A DNA stretch of 64,000 nucleotides from positions 1-64,000 of the forward strand of contig RXIY01000013.1 in the NCBI GenBank assembly GCA_003963405.1, given 5' to 3'. The DNA comes from Hyphomicrobiales bacterium. GTDB lineage: Bacteria > Pseudomonadota > Alphaproteobacteria > Rhizobiales > Beijerinckiaceae. The position numbers were made by a program, and so were the translations under genes. Shown in pieces: positions 1-8,469 of the stretch (position 1 is the stretch's first letter; each line of letters begins with the position of its first letter). Under the pieces are notes generated by a model. The model was not told where the DNA came from, did not search any database, and was given only the letters and a program-made list of their open reading frames with translations.

Positions 1-957
1 GACTACGCCCGCAACGCCCGCTCGGAGAATACCCAAAGGGCCTATGACGCCGACTGGCGTCAGTTCGCCTCCTGGCTGCGCCGGCAGGGGCTCGATCCCC
101 TGCCCCCGGACCCGCAGACCGTCGGCCTCTATCTCGCGGCCTGCGTCGAGGGCGGGCCGGGCCGGCCGCCCTTGTCCGTTTCCTCGCTGGAGCGCCGGCT
201 CTCCGGCATCTGCTGGCGCTACCGCCAGCTCGGGCGCCCGCTCGATACGGGCGATCGGCACATCGCCACCGTGCTGGCCGGCATCCGCCGCGCCCACGGC
301 CGCCCGCCCGCTCAGAAGGAGGCAATCTTCGCCGACGAGCTGCTGGCCATGCTGGCGGTCCTGGACAACGACCTGCGCGGCCTGCGCGACAAGGCTATTC
401 TTGCCATCGGCTTCGCGGGCGGCCTGCGCCGCTCGGAGATCGTCGGCCTCGACTGCGGCCCGGAGCAGACGGACGACGGAACGGGCTGGGTCGAGATCGT
501 CGGCGCCGACCAGAACGGCGGCGGCCTGCTTTTGACCCTCAATGGCAAGACCGGCTGGCGCGAGGTCGAGATCGGCCGCGGCTCATCTCCCCTCACCTGC
601 CCGGTCGCCATGCTCGAAACTTGGCTGAAGCTCGGGAGGATCACGCGGGGTCCGGTTTTCCGATCCGTCGCCCGCAAGAATGGCGGCGTCTCCGCCGAGC
701 GGCTCTCCGACAAGCATGTCGCACGCCTCGTGCAGAAATGCGCGCTCGCGGCCGGCCTGCGCGGCGATCTCCCCGAAGGCGAACGGCGACGCGCCTTCTC
801 CGGTCACTCTCTCCGCGCCGGTCTCGCCTCTTCGGCGCAGATCGAGGAAGGCCATGTGCAAAGGCACCTCGGCCACGCCTCGCCCGAAATGACCCGCCGC
901 TATCAGCGCAAACGCGACCGGTTCAAGGTCAACCTCACCAAGGCCGCCGGGCTGTGA
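1..957 (+). CDS. Tyrosine recombinase/integrase, 5' end outside window
   Basis: Site-specific DNA recombinase of the phage-integrase (tyrosine recombinase) family. The reading frame is open from the first base of the window, so the true start lies upstream; 318 codons are visible. The N-terminal part looks like the SAM-like core-binding domain. The catalytic domain shows the expected residues, numbered from the window edge: an Arg in GGLRRSEI (about 143), HSLR (His269, Arg272), LGH (His292) and the Tyr nucleophile in RRYQRK (Tyr301). It converges on mqsA with only 9 bp between stops. It could serve plasmid dimer resolution or integration of an element; no attachment site was recognised. The family is clear, the role is inferred. 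Confidence 0.9.
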   Translation, partial: DYARNARSENTQRAYDADWRQFASWLRRQGLDPLPPDPQTVGLYLAACVEGGPGRPPLSVSSLERRLSGICWRYRQLGRPLDTGDRHIATVLAGIRRAHGRPPAQKEAIFADELLAMLAVLDNDLRGLRDKAILAIGFAGGLRRSEIVGLDCGPEQTDDGTGWVEIVGADQNGGGLLLTLNGKTGWREVEIGRGSSPLTCPVAMLETWLKLGRITRGPVFRSVARKNGGVSAERLSDKHVARLVQKCALAAGLRGDLPEGERRRAFSGHSLRAGLASSAQIEEGHVQRHLGHASPEMTRRYQRKRDRFKVNLTKAAGL

Positions 958-966
958 CGGCGAGGG

Positions 967-1386
967 CTATTTCAACTCCGCCGCCAGTTCTGGATGCCGG
1001 TCCAGCAACGCCATCAGCTGGATCGTCGGGCCGCTCGGCTCGACCAAGCCCCGCTCATATTTATCGAAGGCGTTCTCGCCGACCTTGAATAGAGCGCCCG
1101 CCTCCCGCTGCGACAGCTGAAGTTTGGCGCGCAGGCGGCGGATCGCTTCTGGCGACGGCACGCCGTCCGCCTTCTCCTTGAGACCGCGCAGCGCCTGGTC
1201 GACGATCGCCATGTCCTTGCCGATGTGGACGCCCTCGCCTTCGCCCCCGGGATAATAGCCGGGCAGATCCACGACGACGCTTTCGCCCTTATAGGCGACC
1301 GTAAACGGCCGAACGCCGCGCGTCAGCGTCTCTCCGGTTTCCGGAGAAATCATCGTCTCGGGAAGCGGCTCGTCTTTCGTGGCCAT
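967..1386 (-). CDS. mqsA: MqsA-family antitoxin, HTH type, without zinc cysteines
   Basis: Antitoxin partner of the MqsR ribonuclease encoded directly upstream, with 3 bp between the genes. The C-terminal half is a Cro/XRE-like helix-turn-helix with the MqsA signature (LRAKLQLSQREAGALF, then NAFDKYERG and LLDRHPELAAEL), closely matching the DNA-binding half of E. coli MqsA. The N-terminal half, which in E. coli MqsA binds Zn through cysteines and covers the toxin, aligns by general pattern but contains no cysteine at all. Structural zinc must therefore be absent or replaced. By family precedent it binds the toxin and represses its own operon. The order is toxin first, as in E. coli mqsRA. Confidence 0.85.
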   Translation of the reverse strand: MATKDEPLPETMISPETGETLTRGVRPFTVAYKGESVVVDLPGYYPGGEGEGVHIGKDMAIVDQALRGLKEKADGVPSPEAIRRLRAKLQLSQREAGALFKVGENAFDKYERGLVEPSGPTIQLMALLDRHPELAAELK

Positions 1387-1389
1387 TGC

Positions 1390-1695
1390 TCACTTTTCCT
1401 TGAACGAGACGACCGTGAACTCGGTCAGCACATCCGCCTGAAATTTCGCATAGTGCAGCAATCCCCGCATCGGCACGTGATACTCGTCTTGCCAGAGTCG
1501 GTGGTCAGCGAAGGTCGTCATCGACGTGACGAACATGCGCCGGTCGAAGCTGTGGATCGTCTCGACGACCGCGCCGCGATCGAACCCCAACGCAGAGGCG
1601 TCGCGCAGCGGCGACGTCGTGATGGCCAACCGATCAACCGACCCGATCGCCTGCTTGATGGCGTCGAGATCATAGGTCGGCCGCCGCTTTTCCAT
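1390..1695 (-). CDS. mqsR: MqsR-family mRNA interferase toxin
   Basis: Ribosome-independent mRNA-cleaving toxin of the RelE-fold MqsR family (101 aa; E. coli MqsR is 98 aa). The match is easy to see along the chain: MEKRRPTYDL at the start, SMTTFADHRLWQDEYHVP in the middle, and a C-terminal VVSFKEK identical to the E. coli tail. The E. coli enzyme cuts mainly at GCU; specificity here is unknown. I chose the ATG at 1695 by homology (Met-Glu-Lys start); a GTG at 1713 in the same frame would add six residues. No strong ribosome-binding site is visible for either start. It forms an operon with mqsA and lies next to repC, which fits plasmid stabilisation. Confidence 0.88.
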   Translation of the reverse strand: MEKRRPTYDLDAIKQAIGSVDRLAITTSPLRDASALGFDRGAVVETIHSFDRRMFVTSMTTFADHRLWQDEYHVPMRGLLHYAKFQADVLTEFTVVSFKEK

Positions 1696-1761
1696 AAGCT
1701 GAGACGCCACCACTAAGGGGGTAGTTCAAGTCCCGGGCTTGTGGGCGCAACGCTCCCGCGA

Positions 1762-3096
1762 TCACCCTGCCCTCTTCCGCTCTCGCGCCCCTTTTGCGGC
1801 CTTGCCGCGCAACAGCGCCATCAGCACGGGTCCGAGCGAAAACTCCCCTGCCCGCGCCTTGCCGGTCAAAACCCGCAGATAGCCGCCAGCGGATTTGATT
1901 TCCTCCCCGCGCTGCAGGATCGCGGCGATGACGATGGCGGCGTCATGCTCGCCCATGGCGTCCAAGGCCTGAGCCCAAGCGTCAGGCGAGACGCCCAGCG
2001 CCGAACGCACGGTCGCAGCCGCCGTCGCGAGATCGCGCCAGGATGAAATCTCCCCGCCCCTGGCGTAATCGACGATATCCGGACAAGCTTGCAGCACCAT
2101 CCCCAGCGGATAGGTTCTGGGGGTTGGCGTGGGACGGGGCGGAGCTACAGTTTCCCGCTTCTCAGGTTCCGAAGTCCGTGCCCCATCCGCCTCCGCATCG
2201 TCGACGACTGGCCCGGGTGGTTCGGCCCTGCCTTCTTGAAGGCTAGGTTCAAGATCAGATATGTTTGTGGTTTGATTCTGTATGTGGCGCTCAGCCTGAG
2301 ACTCACTGGCGGTCGTATTTTGGCATTTTACGTGGTTTTCCAGCAAGCTATTGATTACGGCCGCGAGGGCGGCGAGTTCGCCCGCCAAAGCCGCCAGATC
2401 GGCTCGCGTCATCTTGCGCGCCTGGCGGCTGGCTAGCGCCTGATAAGCGCTGTGGCGGGCTTGCCAGTCCCCGGGGACGCCCTCTTCCATCCCGGTCTCG
2501 ATCATCTTGACGATGTCCCGGCGCGTCAGGGTAATTTTTTCGCGGAGCAGCGCCATGGCGCGGTTCTCGGCGCGCACTTCTTCGGCGAGATTTTCGATTT
2601 CACTGGCGCGCGCAATGAGCGGGGTTAGGTCAAAGCCGAAGGCGTCCTCGATCGCGCCCCCCTGCCCTCGTCTTGCGAAACGTTTACCATTGGGTGAGTC
2701 TCGTCGAATAATCAGCCCGGCGTCAATCAGCATGGCGATATGTCGGCGTAGCGTCGCCGGCGCCATGCCGTGCGCGCGGATCGACAGCTCCTTGTTCGAT
2801 GGAAAGACAATGATCCCGGGCGTCGGATCGTTTTCCGAGGCCCCAGCGTCCTTCTCGGGCAGTGTTAGCGCCGTCTCCTGGTGGAAGCTTAGCAGCGCGT
2901 GCAGCACCGATAGCGCCCGGTCGGTAACGCCAAGCGGCGCTTTTGCCTCTGTCAACGCCCGAAACAGCCGCCATTTATGGACGACGGTTTCTGACGCGTC
3001 AGGGCGGGACGCGAATTCTTTAGTCGCCGCTTGGCTCGCCACCATGGCGAGCGACAGCGATCGCCGCCCGAAGGGCGTCGTTGTGAGTGACTGCAT
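1762..3096 (-). CDS. repC: RepC plasmid replication initiator
   Basis: Initiator protein of RepABC replicons (444 aa, within the usual 400-440 range). The N-terminal domain has the winged-helix layout of RepC/RP-C replication proteins, including LSFHQETAL and the GIIVFPSNKELSIRAHGM and LRRHIAMLIDAGLIIRRDSP segments. A low-complexity linker (about 250-335) precedes a C-terminal domain with PDIVDYARGGEI, SSWRDLATAAATVR and IVIAAILQRGEEIKSAGGYLR. By family precedent oriV lies inside repC and binding is in cis. It is third in the repABC operon, 193 bp after repB. That gap carries the candidate antisense RNA and the hairpin that probably control its translation. Confidence 0.95.
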   Translation of the reverse strand: MQSLTTTPFGRRSLSLAMVASQAATKEFASRPDASETVVHKWRLFRALTEAKAPLGVTDRALSVLHALLSFHQETALTLPEKDAGASENDPTPGIIVFPSNKELSIRAHGMAPATLRRHIAMLIDAGLIIRRDSPNGKRFARRGQGGAIEDAFGFDLTPLIARASEIENLAEEVRAENRAMALLREKITLTRRDIVKMIETGMEEGVPGDWQARHSAYQALASRQARKMTRADLAALAGELAALAAVINSLLENHVKCQNTTASESQAERHIQNQTTNISDLEPSLQEGRAEPPGPVVDDAEADGARTSEPEKRETVAPPRPTPTPRTYPLGMVLQACPDIVDYARGGEISSWRDLATAAATVRSALGVSPDAWAQALDAMGEHDAAIVIAAILQRGEEIKSAGGYLRVLTGKARAGEFSLGPVLMALLRGKAAKGARERKRAG

Positions 3097-3100
3097 GACC

Positions 3101-3121
3101 TTTTGCCTCGTTCAGGCAAAA
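3101..3121 (-). promoter_or_regulatory. Hairpin just upstream of the repC ribosome-binding site
   Basis: A perfect 8-bp inverted repeat (TTTTGCCT / AGGCAAAA, 5-nt loop) ends four bases before the repC ATG. Its 3' arm overlaps the AAAAGG that would serve as Shine-Dalgarno. In RepABC plasmids a stem of this kind (the S-element) forms when the antisense RNA pairs with the leader, and it blocks repC expression. The sequence and position are seen directly; the switching role is inferred from the family. Confidence 0.65.
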
Positions 3122-3186
3122 GAAATCCGCTCGCCGAAACGGCGCCGACTCTTGACAGCGATTCGCGGAAGTGAAATTCTCTAGGT

Positions 3187-3237
3187 GCTAACTACGAGAA
3201 GGGCTTCCGGGGCGATGTTTCGGGGGCCTTTTTCTTT
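3187..3237 (+). ncRNA. Candidate counter-transcribed RNA (incompatibility RNA) of the repABC operon
   Basis: Opposite to the repB-repC leader, the plus strand has a TTGACA -35 box (3152-3157), a 17-bp spacer and a weak -10 (AATTCT, 3175-3180). An 8-bp stem follows (GGCTTCCG 3202-3209 with CGGGGGCC 3221-3228, two G-U pairs), then a T-rich run (3229-3237), which together form an intrinsic terminator. The predicted RNA is about 50 nt. RepABC plasmids encode a small antisense RNA at exactly this place that limits RepC synthesis and causes incompatibility. The promoter and terminator are read from sequence; transcription is inferred. Confidence 0.62.
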
Positions 3238-3289
3238 TGTCGGTTTCTCCTGCGTTGATACTTTTTGACGCCACGCGAAACGCTCACCG

Positions 3290-4357
3290 TCATCGACGGG
3301 ATTTGAACTCCTCGTAAAGCGACTGCAATCGCTCGAGGATGAAATCTCCAAATTCAGGGACAACTCGACGGTCGATCGTCACCGAAATCTTTTCGGCGTT
3401 CTGCACAATTTTGGCGAATTTTGCGCCCTCAGCCGTCGTCCAGCTTTCAAACCGAGGCCGTTCAATGCTCGGTCTCGCCACAGCGTACGCCCGCCGAAAC
3501 CGCTGATCGCTTTCGAGGGCGAGGAAGTCAGGTGCCAAAATCAAGGCTGCTACTGATTCTGCGACGAACGAGTCGGAAAATCGCTCTGCGAGGTCGATCC
3601 AACCTCGTCGTCCGATCCCAAGCGCGGGTCCAATCGCGTCGACGACGTCCTCGGGAATTCGCGAAATGACCGAGAGCATATTCGAAAGATCGCTCTTGTA
3701 CACTGAAAGCGCGGTCATAATCGTATCGCGCTTGAATCCTCTCTCTTCCAAGCCACGCGCGAATCTTGCCTTTTCGATGAACGATAAATCTTGTCGCTCA
3801 TTGTTTTCCTGGCCTTGGGCGATGACAAGTTCGTCATCGGAAAGAGCCTTGACGACGGCGCGAACGGTTCGCTGAAGCTCTAATGCAGCGTGAAGGCGGC
3901 GATGGCCATATGCAACCTGGTACCGCCCGTTGTTACTCGGATGAGGGCGGACTAGAATCGGCACCTGTTGCCCATGCTCTCGAATGGCTTCAACTAGTCG
4001 GGCGTGCGCCTCCTTACTCGTTGGCATACGATCCTTGACAAAAGAAGGATCAATCAAAGTTGGATCAAGATCAACGACAGCCTGCCCCTCGGCGAGTTGG
4101 CGCTCAATTGCGGACGCGCGCTCCGATTGAGCCTTGAATTCGCTGAGCGACTGCCCTAGCGCGCCGACAGGTGCGGCGGCTGTCTTTATGAGCTCCGGAG
4201 CACCGAGAATCGGCCGAGACCTAAGTCTCGCCGCTCTAATCGAATCAGCGACCGACTTGTCGTCCGCTGGGCGATCCTCGGATTTGACCGTCGCTTCGCT
4301 CTCGGCTGTGGAAACTGAAGAAGGTTTCAAATTGGCGAAAAGAGCTTTCCGGCTCAT
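3290..4357 (-). CDS. repB: RepB, ParB-type partition protein
   Basis: Centromere-binding partition protein of the RepABC system (355 aa). It has the typical RepB start (MSRKALFANL), the ParB/Spo0J nuclease-like domain (QVPILVRPHP, YQVAYGHRRLHAALEL, VKALSDDELVIAQGQENNER) and a downstream helix-turn-helix region. Its start ATG overlaps the repA stop by 4 bp (ATGA) and follows GGGAGAG, so I chose 4357 over an upstream start at 4372. It should bind the parS palindromes at 5795 and 5853 and act with RepA to segregate the plasmid. Confidence 0.94.
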   Translation of the reverse strand: MSRKALFANLKPSSVSTAESEATVKSEDRPADDKSVADSIRAARLRSRPILGAPELIKTAAAPVGALGQSLSEFKAQSERASAIERQLAEGQAVVDLDPTLIDPSFVKDRMPTSKEAHARLVEAIREHGQQVPILVRPHPSNNGRYQVAYGHRRLHAALELQRTVRAVVKALSDDELVIAQGQENNERQDLSFIEKARFARGLEERGFKRDTIMTALSVYKSDLSNMLSVISRIPEDVVDAIGPALGIGRRGWIDLAERFSDSFVAESVAALILAPDFLALESDQRFRRAYAVARPSIERPRFESWTTAEGAKFAKIVQNAEKISVTIDRRVVPEFGDFILERLQSLYEEFKSRR

Positions 4358-5565
4358 GCTGCTCTCCCCCAAGCCCGACGGATCAAACCTTCGATCTCTC
4401 CGTTGACCTGGTTCACGGATTCGATGGCGCGATCGTAAGTCGATCGCGTAAACTGCTGTCTTTCAACCTCATACAGGGTTTGGTTCGTGATCGATGCATC
4501 TGAAATCGCTGTGCTTTTCAGCATTGGATGAATGAGTACATGCTGCCCAAATATTGACCTCAGGAACGCCACCATTTGGTTTTGAGGGCCGTCGCTTGGT
4601 TCGAACCTCGTTACGAGGTAATTCATCCAGTCGTAATTGGTTGTTCCTCCCGCGTCAGCGACGACCTCCAAGAGATCTCCCGTCATCGTTAGGAATTGCG
4701 CCATCGACAACACGTCGAGCATCTGAGGGTGTATCGTGATCAGAACTGCTGTTGCGGCGCTCAACGCTGACAGCGTCAAGTAGCCAAGCTGCGGAGGGCA
4801 ATCTATGACGACAATGTCGTACAAATTCTGAGCCTCAGCTACTGCTTGAGCGATACGTCCGAAAAACATTAAATCCCTGGGGTCACGCCGCATTAGCGCT
4901 CTCGGCGTCTCGTGCTCAAATTCCATCAACTCGAGATGAGCAGGGATCAAATGCAGGTTGGGAATGTAGGTTCCTCTGACAACTTCGCTGATTGATCGTC
5001 GATGCTCGTCGTATCGAATCGCGCCGTACAGTGTTTCGTTCGGGCCTACGTCTAGCTCGGGCTGTGAACCGAAAAGAGCGGACAGGCTGGCCTGCGGATC
5101 GAGATCGATCGCAAGGACGCGGTATCCATGCAGAGCCAAGTACTGCGCCAAATGCGCCGATGTCGTCGTCTTCCCTGATCCTCCTTTGAAGTTCATCACG
5201 GTGATGATTTGCAAATGCTCTCCATCAACCCGATGAGGTAGATAGCGGCGATCCCCTCGGGCACTCTGATCGAGAATGGCGCGGATATTCTGAATGTCCT
5301 CCACCGAGTAAGACCGCCTACCATTCGTCACCGTCGCCGCGATTCCCCGCCCCTCTGACGCAACCTGCCGCAAATACCCCTCGTGAATGCCGATCAATTT
5401 TGCCGCTTCCGCGGGCGAAAAAAGGCGGATACTTTTTTCCGCCGAAGGAGGAAAATTGTTTCGCTGATGCGCCTGCAACTGCTCAGACAGATCATGAGCG
5501 TGCCGCTGAATTAGCGTCCTCAGTTCTGTCCCTTGCGAAATGGGAGTGGCGGGTTTGTGTGGCAT
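4354..5565 (-). CDS. repA: RepA, ParA-type partition ATPase
   Basis: Walker-type partition ATPase (403 aa) that opens the repABC operon. An N-terminal helix-turn-helix (about residues 45-110, FSPAEAAKLIGIHEGYLRQV) is used in RepA proteins for autorepression. The deviant Walker A box FKGGSGKTTTSAHLAQYL lies at about 126-143, followed by LAIDLDPQASLSALFG and VVIDCPPQLGYLTLSAL. It works with RepB and parS to position plasmid copies. The upstream promoter region holds both parS sites, a common arrangement in this family. Confidence 0.95.
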   Translation of the reverse strand: MPHKPATPISQGTELRTLIQRHAHDLSEQLQAHQRNNFPPSAEKSIRLFSPAEAAKLIGIHEGYLRQVASEGRGIAATVTNGRRSYSVEDIQNIRAILDQSARGDRRYLPHRVDGEHLQIITVMNFKGGSGKTTTSAHLAQYLALHGYRVLAIDLDPQASLSALFGSQPELDVGPNETLYGAIRYDEHRRSISEVVRGTYIPNLHLIPAHLELMEFEHETPRALMRRDPRDLMFFGRIAQAVAEAQNLYDIVVIDCPPQLGYLTLSALSAATAVLITIHPQMLDVLSMAQFLTMTGDLLEVVADAGGTTNYDWMNYLVTRFEPSDGPQNQMVAFLRSIFGQHVLIHPMLKSTAISDASITNQTLYEVERQQFTRSTYDRAIESVNQVNGEIEGLIRRAWGRAA

Positions 5566-5794
5566 GCCGGGAAGGCTCTCGACAAATCAAAGCTGCGGAT
5601 TTTTTCAAAGCTTCGCACTCTAAGCGCGTCTTTGCGCATTAATGCCGATTCTGACGGGGGGCGCAACGTTTTTAGTGTCAACAAAACGTTAACGGCTTCG
5701 CGATTCGGCTTGCCGCGAGAGCGGCATCAGATTCTGGCGGCGCAATAAATTCTGCGAGTTTGGCGCTGCCCACCGATTCGTCGGGCCTGGGGTT

Positions 5795-5810
5795 GTTAGC
5801 CGCGGCTAAC
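5795..5810. promoter_or_regulatory. parS: parS centromere site 1
   Basis: Perfect 16-bp palindrome GTTAGCCGCGGCTAAC. It matches the general shape of RepABC partition sites (GTT-N4-GC-N4-AAC) and is expected to be bound by RepB. A second identical copy lies 58 bp away. Confidence 0.88.
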
Positions 5811-5852
5811 TTTTTCCGCTTTTCTCGTTCGCATTAGAAATGCATAGGCGCG

Positions 5853-5868
5853 GTTAGCCGCGGCTAAC
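5853..5868. promoter_or_regulatory. parS: parS centromere site 2
   Basis: Second identical copy of the 16-bp palindrome GTTAGCCGCGGCTAAC, with 42 bp between the two sites. Two closely spaced copies upstream of repA fit a cluster for RepB loading. Confidence 0.88.
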
Positions 5869-5942
5869 TTCGGCTCGGATAACATGCCCCATAGACGCGA
5901 CCTTCGCATAGACTTCGCTCTCTCGGCCTAGCTAGGCACCAT

Positions 5943-6884
5943 CCTACGCAAGCCCCCACACCGGAATTCCCATCTGTCGGGCCTTGTCGGCGAGGTTCTC
6001 GACGATCCCCGATACCGGGAAGACGATGACCACAATCGGCAGCGCCTCGAGCATCGCATCGTTGCGCTTGAATGGCGCCGCGTTCTTGTGGCGTGACTAC
6101 TCCGGTTTGAAGACGACCTGAGGAAGCTTACCGTTATCCACCCAGGAGGCGGCGATACGCTCCGCGCCCCTCGGCCCGACTCCGTGGATTAGAACCATGC
6201 CCGGGTGCTTCGCGCATGCCTTATCGAGCGTATCCCAGATTCGTTGATGATCGTTGCAGTCCGCGCCGCCGGTGACCGCGATGCGAGGGCCGGGTGGCAA
6301 AAGCACCTGCGTCTCGGCGAGCCTTTTGGCGTTTAGGAAATCCCCGCTGTCGATCATCGCCGCCGTCAGGGCGCGGTGATTAACATACGATCCCGAGCGT
6401 GGACGCCAGGAGGAACCGGTCTCGGTCGCATAGAGCTCTGCGAGATGGTCGCGAAAAAATTCGAAGGCGTTGCGTCGTTCGGTGAGCGTGAGCCCTTGCG
6501 CAATCAGCCGCTCAAGTTCGACCGAGCGGATTTCCGAGCCGTCCTGTTCGGTCTGCTAACGGCGCTGCGCGATTTCGTTGTCGTCGAGTTCGCGGTCGAT
6601 GCGCAGCGCCTTGCGGTGAAAGAGATTGACGAAGGACCATAGGAGATCAGGAAGATGGGCTTCGAGACGGGTGTCGAGAAAGAGGCCCCGAGAAAGCTTC
6701 GACTGCAGACTCGCGCGCAAGGGGACGCGGCGTCAGAAGAGGGCAGGGGGCGAGGATCCGGTTCGTCGTCCAGGCGGCGATAGCCGTGCGAAGCCAGTTC
6801 GTCCAGAAGACGCGAGGAAGGAGATGAAGCGTCATGGGCGGGAGCAATGGTCTCGAAGGTTTGAGAGCCGGATTCATCGTCCAT
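5943..6884 (-). pseudogene. Decayed DUF2493 (SLOG-like) protein gene
   Basis: The remains of a roughly 310-aa DUF2493/YspA-type protein common on alphaproteobacterial plasmids. The N-terminus is recognisable from ATG 6884 (MDDESGSQTFETIAP, DEPDPRPLP). The central part follows in a different frame (DTRLEAHLPDLLW), so at least one frameshift lies near 6700-6760. The second frame contains an amber codon at 6556-6558, then runs through ELERLIAQGLTLTERRNAFE and the nucleotide-binding-like IAVTGGADCNDHQRIWDTLD and LIHGVGPRGAERIAA. A second amber codon (6097-6099) falls where relatives have Trp after FKP. The homologous C-terminus (NAAPFKRNDAMLEALPIVVI) continues to 5943. Three independent lesions mean the gene is dead. 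Confidence 0.85.
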
Positions 6885-7533
6885 GACCGAAGTCTTTCGC
6901 TTGAGGCCGCGCCGATCGCCGCCTGACAGCGATCTTGAGCCGCGGGCGGATCGCGCCGCGCCGGCAGGGTCGAAGCAAAGCGAAGAACGCTGCCCAACGA
7001 TTTCTTTGGGTCGGGAGGAATGCTCGAAGCGCAAGCATAGGGCAGGGGAAAGAAGTCGGCGGGGAGCGTTTCGGCAAGCGGGCCGCTTGGGGCGTCATCG
7101 CTGCTCTTTCAGGCCGGCGCGCGGCCCTCTCGCGAAAACAGACGGCCGCTTACGATGAGACAGCTCTCGAGTGTCGTCGAGTCTTCATTGCGGCGCTCCG
7201 TAAAGCGTCTGTATCTTACGCCAGCAGCGCTAAGAGCGAGAGTGGTGCGCCTTCGAAAGGATCCGCCGAGTTCGCGATCGCGAATACGCGCATCTCAGGC
7301 AACGAGGTCCCGAGCAGACCAGACTCACGCTGGAGGCATGGGTCAAGGGAAATGTCAGCGACTAGGAGTTGCTCGAGATATCCAAGCGGTCCTGAGCGTA
7401 TCCACAGCGGCGATGGATACCGCAGCCGATAGGACGCCACCCTCCATGGCGCCCGACGGCATGGGCGCCTATCTACGGCTCAACCCAGCGCCACGTGTTT
7501 TGGCGCGCCCTTTTTCCTATTCCGGAGAATTTC
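6885..7533. other. Intergenic region without a supported gene
   Basis: About 650 bp between the dead DUF2493 gene and the 5'-nucleotidase gene. Open frames exist on both strands because of the high GC content, but none has a convincing start, ribosome-binding site or protein-like composition. No strong repeat or terminator was seen. It may hold the 5' flank and promoter of the nucleotidase gene. Confidence 0.5.
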
Positions 7534-8469
7534 ATGGATCGGGAGTTGTTGCCGGATCTTCCCATCGTCATCGGCGTCTCGACCCGTGCGCTCTTCGACC
7601 TCGAGGAGGAGCACGCGGTCTTCAGGAACGACGGCGTCGCCGCCTACACCAAGCTCCAGCGCGAACGCGAAGGAGACCTGTTGAAGGAAGGCACGGCCTT
7701 CGAGGTCATCCGCAGGCTCCTCGCCCTCAACGACCAAAGCAGACGTCTTATCGATGTCGTGGTGCTGTCCCAGAACTCGCCCGACCTCTCGCTGCGCGCC
7801 TTCAAGTCCTTCGAACATTACGGTCTGCCGATCCGGCGCGGCAGCTTCACCAGCGGGCGCCCGGTGGCGCCCTTCGTGAAGGCGTGGAACATCGACCTCT
7901 TCCTTTCGAACGACGACAAGGACGTGAGGGAGGCGCTCGCCGGCGGTGCCGCGGCGGCAAAGCTCGGCCCTCCGCCATGCGTCCAGTGCGATCCACATAC
8001 GGACGAAGTCCGCATCGTCTTCGACGGCGATTCTGTCCTGTTCAGTGAGGAGTCAGATCGGATGTATAAAAACCTCGGCCTTGAAACATTCCTCGATCAC
8101 GAGCGAGTTCACGCGGAGGTTCCCATGGACCCGGGGCCGTTCAGCAACTTCCTCCAGAAGCTCGCCAAGGTGCGGGAGATCTTCATGAAGCCGGACGGCG
8201 CAAGCAATATCCGGATCGGCCTGGTGACCGCGCGGAACGCGCCGGCTCATGCCCGCGTCATCCACACCTTGCGGGATTGGGGAACCCCGGTGGACGAAAT
8301 CCACTTGGTCGGCTCCACGCCGAAGGCCGGAATCCTCCAAGCGATCGGTGCGCACATCTTCTTCGACGACCAGAAGCAGCACGTCGACGGCGCCTCGGCG
8401 GTGGTCCCCGCCGGGCTCGTGCCGGGTCCACATGATCCCGATAAGTTGGCAATCGTCGCGGCGGACTGA
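7534..8469 (+). CDS. Cytosolic 5'-nucleotidase (NT5C1-type family)
   Basis: Nucleoside 5'-monophosphate phosphatase of the PF06189 family, related to animal cytosolic 5'-nucleotidase I (311 aa). Family blocks appear in order: VIGVSTRALFDLEEEHAVF, then LLALN, VVLSQNSPDLSLRAFKSFEH and YGLPIRRGSFTSG, DLFLSNDD, the HAD-like VRIVFDGDSVLFSEESDRMY, LVTARNAPAHARVIHTLRDW and HIFFDDQKQH. The start ATG at 7534 follows GGAGAA, so I preferred it to the in-frame start at 7495. It appears to be transcribed alone. Its physiological role on a plasmid is unknown; nucleotide salvage is the conservative reading, and a role in nucleotide-level defence would be speculation. Confidence 0.88.
   Translation: MDRELLPDLPIVIGVSTRALFDLEEEHAVFRNDGVAAYTKLQREREGDLLKEGTAFEVIRRLLALNDQSRRLIDVVVLSQNSPDLSLRAFKSFEHYGLPIRRGSFTSGRPVAPFVKAWNIDLFLSNDDKDVREALAGGAAAAKLGPPPCVQCDPHTDEVRIVFDGDSVLFSEESDRMYKNLGLETFLDHERVHAEVPMDPGPFSNFLQKLAKVREIFMKPDGASNIRIGLVTARNAPAHARVIHTLRDWGTPVDEIHLVGSTPKAGILQAIGAHIFFDDQKQHVDGASAVVPAGLVPGPHDPDKLAIVAAD

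Larger units (their letters stand above)
5566..5942. other. repA upstream region, no gene; holds parS sites
   Basis: A non-coding stretch between repA and the decayed DUF2493 gene. It is more AT-rich than its surroundings (5640-5720 and 5811-5850) and should contain the repABC promoter, read leftward. The only clear elements are the two identical 16-bp palindromes listed separately. No further ORF with a credible start was found. Confidence 0.7.

Noticed and set aside
6097-6558. Two in-frame TAG codons as possible recoding
   Set aside because: A frameshift in the same gene shows general decay, and nothing suggests an amber-recoding system.
7216-7440. 74-codon minus-strand frame before the 5'-nucleotidase
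   Set aside because: No ribosome-binding site, homology or operon partner; judged to be chance.
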